Positions 1 to 9,496 of a DNA stretch of 64,000 nucleotides are shown here, piece after piece. Origin of the DNA: Rhizobium sp. Root708 (GTDB lineage: Bacteria > Pseudomonadota > Alphaproteobacteria > Rhizobiales > Rhizobiaceae). Position numbers and translations under genes: made by a program. The stretch lies in the NCBI RefSeq assembly GCF_001429725.1, contig NZ_LMHV01000043.1:452227-516226 (forward strand), read 5' to 3'. Under the pieces are notes generated by a model that did no database searches, was not told the origin of the DNA, and was given only the letters and a program-made list of their open reading frames with translations. Positions within the stretch are counted from its first letter, which is position 1; every line of letters begins with the position of its first letter.

Positions 1-110
1 TCCGTCAGCTTCAGCTACACGGTGTCCGACGGCACGACGACGGTTGCGCCAACGACGACACCTCCGTCAGCTTCAGCTACACGGTGTCCGACGGCACGAC
101 GACGGTTGCG
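1..110 (+). repeat. 48-bp direct repeat that shifts the adhesin frame
   Basis: Positions 1-48 and 63-110 are identical, separated by 14 bases. The 62-base offset is not a multiple of three, so the first copy encodes SVSFSYTVSDG in frame 1 and the second in frame 3, the frame of the long adhesin ORF. This is either a collapsed or misjoined repeat at a contig edge or a real frameshift. Confidence 0.85.
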
Positions 111-3100
111 GGCAGTGCAACGCTCGACATCACGCCGGTCAATGATGCGCCTGTCATCAGCTCCAACGGCGGTGGCGACACGGCTGCGGTTACGATCGAC
201 GAAAACACGACCGCAGTCACAACCGTAACGGCTACCGACGTCGACACGCCGGCCGCAAACCTCGTCTATTCCATTGTCGGCGGGGACGACAAGAATCTGT
301 TCCAGATCGACAGCTCCGGTAACCTGAGCTTCAAGGATGCGCCGGACTTCGAGCATCCGCTCGATAATGGCGCCAACAACATCTACAACGTCATCGTTCA
401 GGTTTCCGACGGCAACAAGACCGACACTCAGACGCTCAACATCACGGTCAATGATGTTCAGGAAAACATTGCGCCGGTTCTGACGCTGTCGAACGGTGCC
501 TATGTCCTCGATCAGTTCAACCAGAATGCCTATAACGGCAACGACGGTACCGCGAACTGGAAGACGGACTGGATCGAATACGCCGAGAACCAAGGCAATC
601 CTGCGACCACCGGCGATGTCCGGGTGAATGGTGGCGTGCTTGTTCTCTCCGACACCGACTCCGAGGTCGATACCGAAGGCGATTATGTCTACCGCTCTGT
701 CGATCTTACGGGCGCCACCCAGGCGACGCTCACCTTCGACTACAAGCGGGAAAGCATGGAGTCGGACGATGCCGTCCATGTGCAGGTGAAGAGCAACGGC
801 GTCTGGGTCGAGATAGCCACGATCAGCGGCGAGAATATCAGTGACGCAAGCTTCAAGGCGGTGACCGTCGACCTCTCGGCCTACATCTCGTCCTCGACCA
901 CGATCCGCTTCTACGCGAATGACGAACTCGAGAACGGCGACATTGTCTACGTCGACAACGTCAAGATCGCCTACACGACGACGCCGACCTTCACCGAAGG
1001 CGGCTCGGCCGTCGCGGTTGTCGGTAACGCCGTGATCGCCGATGCCGATGCCAACATGACCTCGGCCACCGTCAAGCTGACCAACGGCCAGGCGGGCGAC
1101 GTGCTTTCGATCGCCGGCCAGGCTACCAACAACGGCACGATCGGCGGCATCACCTATAGCATCAGCGGCAACACCGTGACCTTCACAGGCTCGGCGACGA
1201 AAGCTGCCTACGAAGCTGTGATCGAAGCCGTCCGCTTTGCGAACAGCTCGGAAAACCCGAGCGGCGCTGACCGTACCTTCCAGGTTGTCGTCAACGACGG
1301 CCTGAACTCGAACATCGCGACGACGACCGTCCACGTGACGGGTGTCAACGACGCGCCGGTCAATACGGTTCCGGGTTCCGCGGTTACGGCTGCGGAGGAG
1401 ACCAGCACGGCCATCACCGGGCTTTCCGTCTCCGACGTGGATGCAGGCTCCTCGACGCTGACGACGACGCTTTCGGTAACGCACGGCACGCTTACGCTTG
1501 CAGCACTTGGCGGTGCATCCGTCATCGGCAGCGGAACCGGCACGGTAACGCTGAGCGGTACGCTTGCCCAGATCAATGCGACACTCGCCGGCAACAACGT
1601 CTCCTACAAGGGCGAGCTGAACTACAGCGGCTCCGACACGCTGACGATGACGACCAGCGATGGCGGCAATACGGGTACCGGCGGCGTCAAGACAGACACC
1701 GACACGGTCTCGATCACGGTGACGCCGGTCAACGATGCTCCGGTCAATACCGTTCCTGGCGCGACAGTGGCTGCAACCGAGGATACCAGCAAGTCGATCA
1801 CCGGCCTGTCCGTGGCCGACGTCGATGCCAGCTCCTCGATCGTCACGACAACGCTCTCTGTGCTGCATGGCACGTTGACGCTCGGCGCGGTTGGCGGCGG
1901 CGCGTCGATCAGCGGCAACGGCACCGGTACCGTCACCTTGAGCGGCACCATTGCCCAGATCAATGCGTCACTCGCTGGCAGCAACGTCTCCTACAAAGGC
2001 GAGCTGAACTATAACGGCGCCGACACCCTGACGATGAAGACCGACGATGGCGGCCACAACGGTTCCGGCGGCGCCATGAGCGATACCGACACGGTGTCTA
2101 TCTCGGTGGCTGCGGTCAACGATGCTCCGGTTGTCTCGAACCTCGTCATCAGCGAAAGCGGCATCAAGTTCACCCTCACGGATCCGGACAGCTCGAGCTT
2201 CACGCTTGCTTCGCCGTTTGCCACCGCATTCGGCAGCAACCCCGGCCTCCATGTCGGCGACAACACCCTGACGCCTACGGCACAGGCCAGTGCTGTCAGC
2301 GGCACGCTGACAGTCAGCGACGGGGCTCTGTCCGATGGGATCGTCAACGTCATCCTCGGCAACAATAGCAACAACACCGGTAGTTCGCTGAAGGCGTCCG
2401 ACACCTCGACGGCCATCTATGGCTTCGGCGGAAACGATACACTGACGGGCGGCTCCGCTGCGGACTGGCTGTTTGGTGGCGACGGCGACGACACGCTCGA
2501 CGGCAACGGCGGCGCGGATACGCTTTCGGGTGGCGCGGGCAGCGATAACTTCCAGCTGGCCAGTGGCGATTGGGTCGCCGGTGAAACGATCGATGGCGGA
2601 GCGGGTAGCGACACGATCACGCTCATGCAGAACGGAGTGACCGTCGACTTCACGACCGGCACGATCAGCAACGTCGAAACGCTGACCGGAAGCTCGAGCA
2701 GTGATAGTGTTACGATGTCGGCTTCTCAGTACCTGGGCTTCTCGGCCATCAATCTCGGCAATGGCAGCGACTCGCTGACCGTAAGCGTAAGCGGCACGAC
2801 GGATCTCTCCGCCTCCGCGCCGACGATATCGAGCGTCGAAACGCAGAAGATCACCGGTTCGGCCGGTGACGACAACCTGACGCTCAGCGCCCAGCAGTAT
2901 GCGGCCTTTGGCAGCATCGACCTCAAGGGTGGCAACGATACGCTGACGGTCAATGTTGCCGGAACGAGCGATCTCTCGGATGCTGCCGCGCTTGCCGGCG
3001 TTGAAACCGCCAAGCTGGTGGGTTCGACCGGCGTCGACACGGTTACGGTCAGCAACTCGCTCTCCGGCTTCAACTCCATCGATCTCGGTGACGGTGTCGA

Positions 3101-4757
3101 TACGCTGAAGATCGCCGGTGGCTTCACGGACAGCAACGACGCCCAGCTCGTCCGTGTCGAGAATGTGGTAATGACAAGCTCGGGTATCCTGAACCTGTCG
3201 CATCAGTCCGAAGGCCTCACCATCACCGGCACTTCCGGTGCTGACACGATCACCGGCGGCTCTGGTAACGACAGGATCGTCGGAGGTGCGGGCGGCGACA
3301 TACTGACGGGCGGAGCCGGTCGCGATACTTTCGTGATCGCCGCGGGCGACTCGACGCCCGAGACTGCGCAAGGGAGTGGCCTCTTCCCTTGGACAAGGAA
3401 TGAAAACGGCACGATCAGCGGCTACGACAAGATCACGGATTGGGGAGCAGGCGGCACTGCCGACAAACTGGACTTCTCTGTGGCTCCGGTTAAGGCCGTT
3501 GCTTCGGTGGACGGCAAGGACTCTACGCTGACTATAGATTACGACAACGTAGAATCACACAAGGTCGACACCAATACTGGAATGACCACCTTCTATGGCG
3601 AAGGCAACTTTACCCAAACTCTGGCGGTGACCTCGACGTCGGGCCTGGCCGCCGTCGTCCAATACCTCATGGCGAGTGATATTGGCGATGCGGGTGCTAC
3701 ACTTGCCTTCACGGGGATGGGCAACACCTACGTCTATCAACAGACCGGTGCCGGTGCCGGCGGTTCGCTGGTCGAACTCACAGGCGTCACCCTTACCAAC
3801 ATCTATGCGAGCATGGGCTCGGCGACCACGTTCGCCATCGACCCGATCATCCTCGACCTCGACCATAACGGCATCGCGCTGACCGCGCTCGACCAGGGCG
3901 TCCAGTTCGATATCAATGCCGACGGTCACAAGGATCAGATCGCTTGGACGGCGGGCACGGATGGCATTCTTGCCTACGACGTGGATGGCAACGGGACGAT
4001 CGACAACGGCACCGAGATCTTCTCGCCGCACTTTGCCGGTGGCACCTATGTCGATGGCCTGGCGGCGCTGGCGACGCTCGACAGCAACCACGACGGCAAG
4101 ATCGATGCCAATGACGAGGCTTTTGCAAAGCTCACCGTCTGGCAGGACCTGAACCACAACGGCATCACCGATGCCGGCGAGCTCTCGAGCCTCGCGGATC
4201 ATTCGATCGCTAGCATCTCGCTGGATGCCCATGCGACCGATACCTCGATCAACGGCCAGTCGGTCCTGGCGGACGGCAGCTACACCCTGACGGACGGCTC
4301 CACCGGCCACTTCGTCGAAGTTGCCTTCGACACGACGCTTGGCGGCAGCACGGACAGCAGCAGCGTCCATGCGCTGATCGGCAGCGACGGCGACGACACG
4401 CTGGCCGGCAGCGGCGGTATGTTCACCATCACCGGCGGGGCAGGGGCTGATACCTTCGTTCTCGACGCGGATGCACTTGGTGATGTCAAGCTCGCCGACG
4501 TGATCACCGACTACAAGGCCAGCGAAGGCGACACGCTCGATGTGTCGAAGCTTCTCGACAGCCTGCTCGGTCACCAGGCAACCGAAGCCGAGGCGCTTGC
4601 CAGCGTCAAGACGACGGTATCAGGTGCCGACACCGTGGTCAGCGTCAACGCAAACGGCGCCTGGCACGACGTTGCGGTTCTCCAGAACACCACGGAAGCG
4701 GTCAAGATCCTGTTCGACGACAAGCACGACACGACCACCGCGCCGCACGTCGGCTAA
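1..4757 (+). CDS. Giant RTX/cadherin-like adhesin, type I secreted (5' end outside window)
   Basis: This is the C-terminal part of a very large secreted, calcium-binding adhesin; the true start lies before the window. Residue numbers count from the first in-frame Met at position 84. Going downstream there is a cadherin-like repeat (about 1-135), a jelly-roll, lectin-like segment (about 142-298), further cadherin-like repeats ending in NDAPV, and two near-identical repeats of 129 residues (about 423-680). Next come RTX nonapeptides of GGxGxDxLx type (about 780-823 and 1049-1083), EF-hand-like motifs such as DVDGNGTIDNGTE (about 1257-1370), and a C-terminal type I secretion signal region with a last RTX block. 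The TolC, ABC and HlyD genes that could export it start 1.1 kb downstream. By architecture it is LapA/BapA-like. The first 62 bases carry an out-of-frame repeat, so the reading frame is reliable only from about position 49. Confidence 0.9.
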   Translation, partial: RQLQLHGVRRHDDGCANDDTSVSFSYTVSDGTTTVAGSATLDITPVNDAPVISSNGGGDTAAVTIDENTTAVTTVTATDVDTPAANLVYSIVGGDDKNLFQIDSSGNLSFKDAPDFEHPLDNGANNIYNVIVQVSDGNKTDTQTLNITVNDVQENIAPVLTLSNGAYVLDQFNQNAYNGNDGTANWKTDWIEYAENQGNPATTGDVRVNGGVLVLSDTDSEVDTEGDYVYRSVDLTGATQATLTFDYKRESMESDDAVHVQVKSNGVWVEIATISGENISDASFKAVTVDLSAYISSSTTIRFYANDELENGDIVYVDNVKIAYTTTPTFTEGGSAVAVVGNAVIADADANMTSATVKLTNGQAGDVLSIAGQATNNGTIGGITYSISGNTVTFTGSATKAAYEAVIEAVRFANSSENPSGADRTFQVVVNDGLNSNIATTTVHVTGVNDAPVNTVPGSAVTAAEETSTAITGLSVSDVDAGSSTLTTTLSVTHGTLTLAALGGASVIGSGTGTVTLSGTLAQINATLAGNNVSYKGELNYSGSDTLTMTTSDGGNTGTGGVKTDTDTVSITVTPVNDAPVNTVPGATVAATEDTSKSITGLSVADVDASSSIVTTTLSVLHGTLTLGAVGGGASISGNGTGTVTLSGTIAQINASLAGSNVSYKGELNYNGADTLTMKTDDGGHNGSGGAMSDTDTVSISVAAVNDAPVVSNLVISESGIKFTLTDPDSSSFTLASPFATAFGSNPGLHVGDNTLTPTAQASAVSGTLTVSDGALSDGIVNVILGNNSNNTGSSLKASDTSTAIYGFGGNDTLTGGSAADWLFGGDGDDTLDGNGGADTLSGGAGSDNFQLASGDWVAGETIDGGAGSDTITLMQNGVTVDFTTGTISNVETLTGSSSSDSVTMSASQYLGFSAINLGNGSDSLTVSVSGTTDLSASAPTISSVETQKITGSAGDDNLTLSAQQYAAFGSIDLKGGNDTLTVNVAGTSDLSDAAALAGVETAKLVGSTGVDTVTVSNSLSGFNSIDLGDGVDTLKIAGGFTDSNDAQLVRVENVVMTSSGILNLSHQSEGLTITGTSGADTITGGSGNDRIVGGAGGDILTGGAGRDTFVIAAGDSTPETAQGSGLFPWTRNENGTISGYDKITDWGAGGTADKLDFSVAPVKAVASVDGKDSTLTIDYDNVESHKVDTNTGMTTFYGEGNFTQTLAVTSTSGLAAVVQYLMASDIGDAGATLAFTGMGNTYVYQQTGAGAGGSLVELTGVTLTNIYASMGSATTFAIDPIILDLDHNGIALTALDQGVQFDINADGHKDQIAWTAGTDGILAYDVDGNGTIDNGTEIFSPHFAGGTYVDGLAALATLDSNHDGKIDANDEAFAKLTVWQDLNHNGITDAGELSSLADHSIASISLDAHATDTSINGQSVLADGSYTLTDGSTGHFVEVAFDTTLGGSTDSSSVHALIGSDGDDTLAGSGGMFTITGGAGADTFVLDADALGDVKLADVITDYKASEGDTLDVSKLLDSLLGHQATEAEALASVKTTVSGADTVVSVNANGAWHDVAVLQNTTEAVKILFDDKHDTTTAPHVG

Positions 4758-4791
4758 TTGCCTGAAGGCAACGGACGGTCCCAGAATCTCG

Positions 4792-4822
4792 AAAGAGGCG
4801 CTTCGGCGCCTCTTTCTGTTTC
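4792..4822 (+). terminator. Intrinsic terminator with UUCG tetraloop
   Basis: A perfect 10-bp stem (AAAGAGGCGC at 4792-4801, GCGCCTCTTT at 4806-4815) closes a TTCG loop and runs into a short T-rich stretch. It lies 35 bases after the adhesin stop codon. The gene on the other strand ends at 4872, so it may act for both converging transcripts. Confidence 0.85.
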
Positions 4823-4871
4823 CAACGAGTGTACTGGTACGTCGTCGCCCCGACGGGCTTCGGAGCGGCTC

Positions 4872-5636
4872 TCAGGCGGTCGGAAGCCTGGAGATCGGCA
4901 AAGCTTCGTCGCCGTCGGCGCCGCCGCGCTGCATGGCCATGTCGTCGGCGAGCTGACGGATATGGTTGAAATCAGTCGGTCCTTCGAAGATCGCGCCGCC
5001 GAGGCGGATGTCGATCGTCAGATGCGCTTCGCCGGCGGTAAAGGCGGCTTCCGAAACGCGCCTGCGGATACGGGTACCGACGTCCTGGGCGTTCTCCACG
5101 CTGGCGCCCGGCAGGAAGACGCCGAGCTCGTTCGAGGCAATGCGAGCGACCAGATCTCCGCTGCGAACCGAGGACTGGATGATGGCGGCGAGCGACTGCA
5201 TCACCGTATCGGCCCACTGCGGGCCGTAGCGGCGGCTGATCGCATCGAGCGAATCAATGACGACCGCGATCATCACGCCACCGGCATCCGTGGCGATTCG
5301 CTTGCGCCTGTCGATGTAGTGTTCGACGGCCGCGGCGAAGGCCGTACCGTTCAAGGTTTTGGTCACGGCGTCGTGTCGCGTGGCAAAATTCAGCTTTTCC
5401 TGAAGGACGCGAGTTTCTGCGCCTTTTAGTTGCAGCTTAATTAGAAGCGGAAATGCAACAAAAACTGAAATTAGCGCCGCGCCTGCAAATCCTACCAAAA
5501 ATGGTCGATCCGGCGCAGCAAGGTTTAATATAAGTAAAACCCCGACGGAAATTGCTGCACAGCAGGCACTGCCAAGTGCGGCGATCCGAAGAGCAGAAGT
5601 AATTGTGGCGGATGAGTAACGCTGGCCAAAAATCAT
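4872..5636 (-). CDS. Membrane protein with degenerate GGDEF domain
   Basis: The 254-residue protein has two predicted membrane segments (about 19-39 and 46-67), a short coiled linker, and a GGDEF-family domain (about 85-245) with the usual HDAVTKTLNG opening. At the active-site hairpin the sequence is RIASNELGVFL, so GGDEF is replaced by ASNEL. Two glycines and the metal-binding Asp are lost, and diguanylate cyclase activity is unlikely. No EAL domain is present. It sits between the adhesin and its secretion operon, on the opposite strand. A regulatory or c-di-GMP-sensing role in adhesion is an inference from that position. No good Shine-Dalgarno sequence is seen before the chosen ATG, so the start is uncertain. 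Confidence 0.8.
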   Translation of the reverse strand: MIFGQRYSSATITSALRIAALGSACCAAISVGVLLILNLAAPDRPFLVGFAGAALISVFVAFPLLIKLQLKGAETRVLQEKLNFATRHDAVTKTLNGTAFAAAVEHYIDRRKRIATDAGGVMIAVVIDSLDAISRRYGPQWADTVMQSLAAIIQSSVRSGDLVARIASNELGVFLPGASVENAQDVGTRIRRRVSEAAFTAGEAHLTIDIRLGGAIFEGPTDFNHIRQLADDMAMQRGGADGDEALPISRLPTA

Positions 5637-5689
5637 CGCGGTTTTAAACCCGTTGGAAGTAAGGCCAGATAATCACAGCCGGGGAAATC

Positions 5690-5707
5690 CAGGATTAAAA
5701 AATCCTG
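5690..5707. repeat. Small inverted repeat in the GGDEF/TolC intergenic region
   Basis: CAGGATT and AATCCTG flank an AAAA loop. It lies in the divergent region between the GGDEF-like gene and the TolC-like gene and could be regulatory; no function is proved. Confidence 0.35.
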
Positions 5708-5823
5708 TAAAATTCTCGCTTTAGGGGCCTTACGAGGAGAATTAACTGTCTCCGTAGGAAGGACCTGTGCCGCAATTGGAATGTGGAAAAAATGGTGTTA
5801 CTTGTTCCCTGGATTTAATTCTT

Positions 5824-5841
5824 CGGTATACGGGTACACCG
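5824..5841. promoter_or_regulatory. Imperfect palindrome upstream of the type I secretion operon
   Basis: CGGTATAC and GTACACCG form an inverted repeat (7 of 8 positions match) around a GG centre, about 30 bases before the TTG start of the TolC-like gene. It is a candidate operator, possibly for the ribbon-helix-helix protein encoded last in the same operon. This is inferred from position and symmetry only. Confidence 0.35.
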
Positions 5842-5871
5842 GTCGAATTTTGATGTTGAGGGGCATCCGTC

Positions 5872-7314
5872 TTGTTTAATAGCAAAAGAATAATTGCAGC
5901 TTTGTCTGCCACTGTTGTTTTAAATTTTGCGTTCTACGTCGATGCCAATGCCATGTCTTTGCAGCAGGCAATCGAAAAGACCATGAAGACCAATCCGCAG
6001 ATCTTGCAGGCAGCAAAAGATCGCGAAGCGGTTGAATTTGAGTTGCGCCAGGCGCGCGGTCTTTACTTGCCGTCTGTCGATCTCGAGGCAGGCATCGGTC
6101 GTCGTAGACTTTCCAACGCAAGCTCAGGCGCACTGCGGTCCGATCATGATTACTTGTCGCCCGGCGATGTCGGCGTGACGGTCACCCAGACGCTGTTCGA
6201 CGGCGGCAGCCGCAAGGCGCAGGTCGATCAGCAGGCGTCGCGTGTCGATGGCGCCTCCTTTCGGGTCCTCGAACGCTCCGAAGCGCTCGCGCTCGAAGTA
6301 ACCCAGGACTATCTCGAATACATGCTGCAGAACCAGATCGTGTCGGCTGCGAAGGAAAACGTCTCCTTCCACACCGCGATGGTCGGCGACATCAACGAGA
6401 GCATCAAGGGCGGCGCCCTGACCGATGCGGATCGCCTGCAGGGTAGCGAACGTCTGCAGGCCGCCAAGGCCCGCATGCGCGAGGCGCTCGAAGAACTCGA
6501 AGCGACGAAGATCCGCTTCCTCAAGGCGGTCGGCGAGCCGATCACCAATCCGCAGTCTCCGCCCTCGGTGGCGAAGTATGTGCCGAAGACGCTCGACGAT
6601 GCACTCTTCGTTGCCAACAAGAACAGCCCACGCATCTACTCGGCGAATGCCGACGTCGATGCGGCGGATGCAGGTGTGCGCGGTGCGCGCGCCAACTACA
6701 TGCCGAAGGTCAACCTCGAAGGTACGGCCCGCGTCGGCGACGACATCGACGGCGATTCAGGCAACACCAACGACTATCAGGTCCGCGTCGTTGCCCGCTG
6801 GAACCTCTATCGCGGCGGCATCGACGTTGCTCGCGAGCAGGAACAGATCCGTCGTGCCGGCGAACAGCGTTACGCGCTGGCGCAGGTTCAGCGCGAGGTT
6901 CAGGAATCGGTTCGCTCCGCCTGGAACGAGCGTGCGAGCCGCAGCGACCTTTCCGGCATCCTCGGCAAGCAGGCTTCGATCAACGATCAGCTCGTGGGTT
7001 CCTACCGCGAGCAGTTCAAGGTCGGTCAGCGCTCGCTGCTCGACGTGCTGGACGCACAGAACACCAAGTTCAATACGAAGGTCCTCGCAGACACGGCGCG
7101 CGTTGCCTCGCTGTTTGCCGAGTACAAGATCCTCGCCGCTTCCGGCAATCTGCTTCAGACGATGAAGCTGAGGCCGGTCGATCAGGGCAAGGCTTATGCG
7201 CGGGAAGAGTTTGTTGTCCCCGCTGGCGTGGCGAATCCCGGATATGCCGAAGTCGACTCTCATCAGAAGGCTGGCATGCCCCTGGATCTCCTAGCGCCAA
7301 TTCGACAGCAGTAG
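5872..7314 (+). CDS. TolC-family outer membrane channel (LapE/AggA-like)
   Basis: This 480-residue protein is the outer membrane component of a type I secretion system, forming the trimeric channel that meets the HlyD-type adaptor. It starts with a signal peptide ending near DANA, followed by two TolC repeats with long amphipathic helices. Motifs such as LTQDYLEYML-like helices and GQRSLLDVLDAQN near residue 390 are typical of the family. The start is TTG at 5872, preceded by GAGGGG with 8-base spacing; the nearby ATG at 5853 is out of frame. It is the first gene of an operon with the ABC exporter 19 bases later. The likely cargo is the adhesin upstream. Confidence 0.92.
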   Translation: MFNSKRIIAALSATVVLNFAFYVDANAMSLQQAIEKTMKTNPQILQAAKDREAVEFELRQARGLYLPSVDLEAGIGRRRLSNASSGALRSDHDYLSPGDVGVTVTQTLFDGGSRKAQVDQQASRVDGASFRVLERSEALALEVTQDYLEYMLQNQIVSAAKENVSFHTAMVGDINESIKGGALTDADRLQGSERLQAAKARMREALEELEATKIRFLKAVGEPITNPQSPPSVAKYVPKTLDDALFVANKNSPRIYSANADVDAADAGVRGARANYMPKVNLEGTARVGDDIDGDSGNTNDYQVRVVARWNLYRGGIDVAREQEQIRRAGEQRYALAQVQREVQESVRSAWNERASRSDLSGILGKQASINDQLVGSYREQFKVGQRSLLDVLDAQNTKFNTKVLADTARVASLFAEYKILAASGNLLQTMKLRPVDQGKAYAREEFVVPAGVANPGYAEVDSHQKAGMPLDLLAPIRQQ

Positions 7315-7333
7315 TCGAAACGGCCATGGAACA

Positions 7334-9496
7334 ATGCTGAACGTAGCACCTGAAACGACCAGCGGCACACCGCTCCAGACCTTTAAAGCCGCTTTCAAAT
7401 CCGTGGCTGCGTTCTATGGCCGACCAAGCTCCGATACGGTCCTCTTTTCCGGTCTTCCGGACGAGGTGACCGAGTCGCTTGATGGCGACGATGTCGAACG
7501 CATTGCGGAGCGCATCGGCCTGCAGGTCATCAAGCATGGGGACCGCGAATGTCGCCTGGGCAATTTCGATTGCCCGGCCATCGTCGCGTTCGCCGATGGC
7601 GGCGTGCTGCCGCTTCTCGAGGTTGCCGAAGACGGCTCCTACGTGACGGATATCGTTCCGGTCGCGGGAGCCGCGATCAGGATCAGCCGCGAGGAGTTCG
7701 CGGCTCTTCGTCCGCAACTGGCTTTCGCCTTCACGCTCTATTATCAGAACGCTTCGGAAGAAGCCCTGGTCGGCAACGCCGTCGAGATCGAGCGCCGCCA
7801 CTGGCTGGCAACGACGCTGACGCCTTACTGGCGAACCTACGTCCGCGTCATGGTCGCGGCGCTGTTCATCAACCTCATCGCGCTCGGCTCGCCGCTCTTC
7901 ACGATGAACGTCTACGACCGCGTTCTGCCGAACAAGGCGGTCTCCACCCTGTGGGTTCTCGCCGCCGGCATTTCGCTGGCTTATATTTTTGATTTTCTTT
8001 TGAAAACGGCAAGGTCGTCACTGATCGACTACGCCGGCCGCAAGGCTGACCTGCGCCTCTCGCAGCTGCTGTTCGACAAGGTGCTGAATTCGACGCTGGC
8101 ATCGCGGCCGATGTCAACAGGCGAGTATGCCAACCGCATCACGCAGTATGAATTCGTGCGCGAGTTCTTCACGTCGAACACGATCGGCGTGTTGATCGAC
8201 AGCCTGTTCGTCTTCATTTTCCTGGCCGTTATCTATCTGATCTCGGGCTGGCTGGTCGTCATCCCGGCGGTCGCTTTCGTCCTTTCGGTTGCGATCGGGC
8301 TGTGGGCCCAGGCGGCGATCGGCAAGCGCATGGCAACGGCCGCCAACGAGGCGTCCCGCCGCCAGTCGCTGCTCGTCGAAACAATTTCGACGATCGAGAC
8401 GCTGAAGAGCCTGCGTGCGGAAGCGACCATGCTGCGCCGCTGGCAGGAACTTACCAAGTATTCCAGCCGCACCAGCGAAGAGATCAAGCATATCTCCACC
8501 AATGCCATCAACATGACGATGTTCGTGCAGCAGATGGTGAGCGTCCTGATCGTGATCGCCGGCACCTACGAGTTTTCCGAGGGCCATATCGCCATGGGCG
8601 CGATCGTCGCGACCGTGATGCTGGCGAGCCGTGCCGGAGCGCCGCTCGGCCAGATTGCCATGACGCTGGCTCGTTTCCGCCAGGCCACCATGTCGCTGCG
8701 CATTCTCGACAAGATCATGGAACAGCCGGACGATCGTCCGTCCACGGTCGGTTTCGTCAATCGCGAGATCACCCGCGGCGCCTTCAGCTTCCAGGATGTG
8801 TCGTTCCAGTATCCGGGTTCCGATTATCCTGTCATCAACAAGCTGTCCTTCTCGGTCCGGCCAGGTGAGCGTATCGGCATCATCGGCCGCATCGGCTCGG
8901 GCAAGACGACGCTCGGGCGGCTTCTGGATGGTCTGTTCGCTCCGTCAGGCGGTCGCGTGCTGATCGATGGCGTCGATATCCGCCAGTACCACATGGCCGA
9001 GGTTCGCTCCGCTGTTGCGGTTGCCGGCCAGTCGTCCGACCTGTTCTCGGGCACGGTGAAGGAAAATCTCCTGATCGGTCGCGCCGACGCGACCGACGAG
9101 GAATTGCTTGAGGTCGCCCGCATGACAGGCGTCGACGAATTCGTCGGCAATCATCCGCGCGGCTTCGATATGCCGGTCGGAGAGCGCGGGACCAACCTTT
9201 CAAGCGGTCAGAAGCAGGCGCTGACGATTGCCCGTCTGCTCCTCACCCGGCCGAAGATCATCTTTCTCGATGAACCCTCCGGCGCGATGGACCTCGCGAC
9301 CGAACGGAACCTGATCTTGCGTCTGTCGAAGGCGATCAGCCGCGACACGACGCTGCTGATTGCGACCCACCGCTACAGCATGTTGGAACTGGTCGACCGC
9401 CTGATCGTGATCGACAAGGGCCGGATCATCGCTGACGGGCCGAAGCAGGCCGTGATCGAAGCCATGCAGCGCAAGCCGGCGGGAGTGCAGTCATGA
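7334..9496 (+). CDS. Type I secretion ABC exporter, LapB/LssB family
   Basis: The 720-residue protein is the inner membrane permease-ATPase that energises export of the adhesin. The N-terminal 140 or so residues look like a C39 peptidase-like domain without the catalytic Cys, as in exporters of uncleaved RTX adhesins. A six-helix ABC transmembrane domain follows (about 165-450), then an ATPase domain with Walker A GRIGSGKTT (518-526), signature LSSGQ (622-626), Walker B IIFLDE with Asp646 and Glu647, and the switch His679. Its stop overlaps the start of the HlyD-type gene in an ATGA motif, so the two are translationally coupled. Length and motif set fit the LssB/LapB family well. Confidence 0.93.
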   Translation: MLNVAPETTSGTPLQTFKAAFKSVAAFYGRPSSDTVLFSGLPDEVTESLDGDDVERIAERIGLQVIKHGDRECRLGNFDCPAIVAFADGGVLPLLEVAEDGSYVTDIVPVAGAAIRISREEFAALRPQLAFAFTLYYQNASEEALVGNAVEIERRHWLATTLTPYWRTYVRVMVAALFINLIALGSPLFTMNVYDRVLPNKAVSTLWVLAAGISLAYIFDFLLKTARSSLIDYAGRKADLRLSQLLFDKVLNSTLASRPMSTGEYANRITQYEFVREFFTSNTIGVLIDSLFVFIFLAVIYLISGWLVVIPAVAFVLSVAIGLWAQAAIGKRMATAANEASRRQSLLVETISTIETLKSLRAEATMLRRWQELTKYSSRTSEEIKHISTNAINMTMFVQQMVSVLIVIAGTYEFSEGHIAMGAIVATVMLASRAGAPLGQIAMTLARFRQATMSLRILDKIMEQPDDRPSTVGFVNREITRGAFSFQDVSFQYPGSDYPVINKLSFSVRPGERIGIIGRIGSGKTTLGRLLDGLFAPSGGRVLIDGVDIRQYHMAEVRSAVAVAGQSSDLFSGTVKENLLIGRADATDEELLEVARMTGVDEFVGNHPRGFDMPVGERGTNLSSGQKQALTIARLLLTRPKIIFLDEPSGAMDLATERNLILRLSKAISRDTTLLIATHRYSMLELVDRLIVIDKGRIIADGPKQAVIEAMQRKPAGVQS

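Noticed and set aside
84..4757. Long minus-strand frames opposite the adhesin (for example 15-1868, 1968-3371 and 3555-4574)
   Set aside because: They are mirror frames of a repetitive, GC-rich gene. Their Arg/Asp/Val-rich, low-information products match nothing, and no ribosome sites support them.
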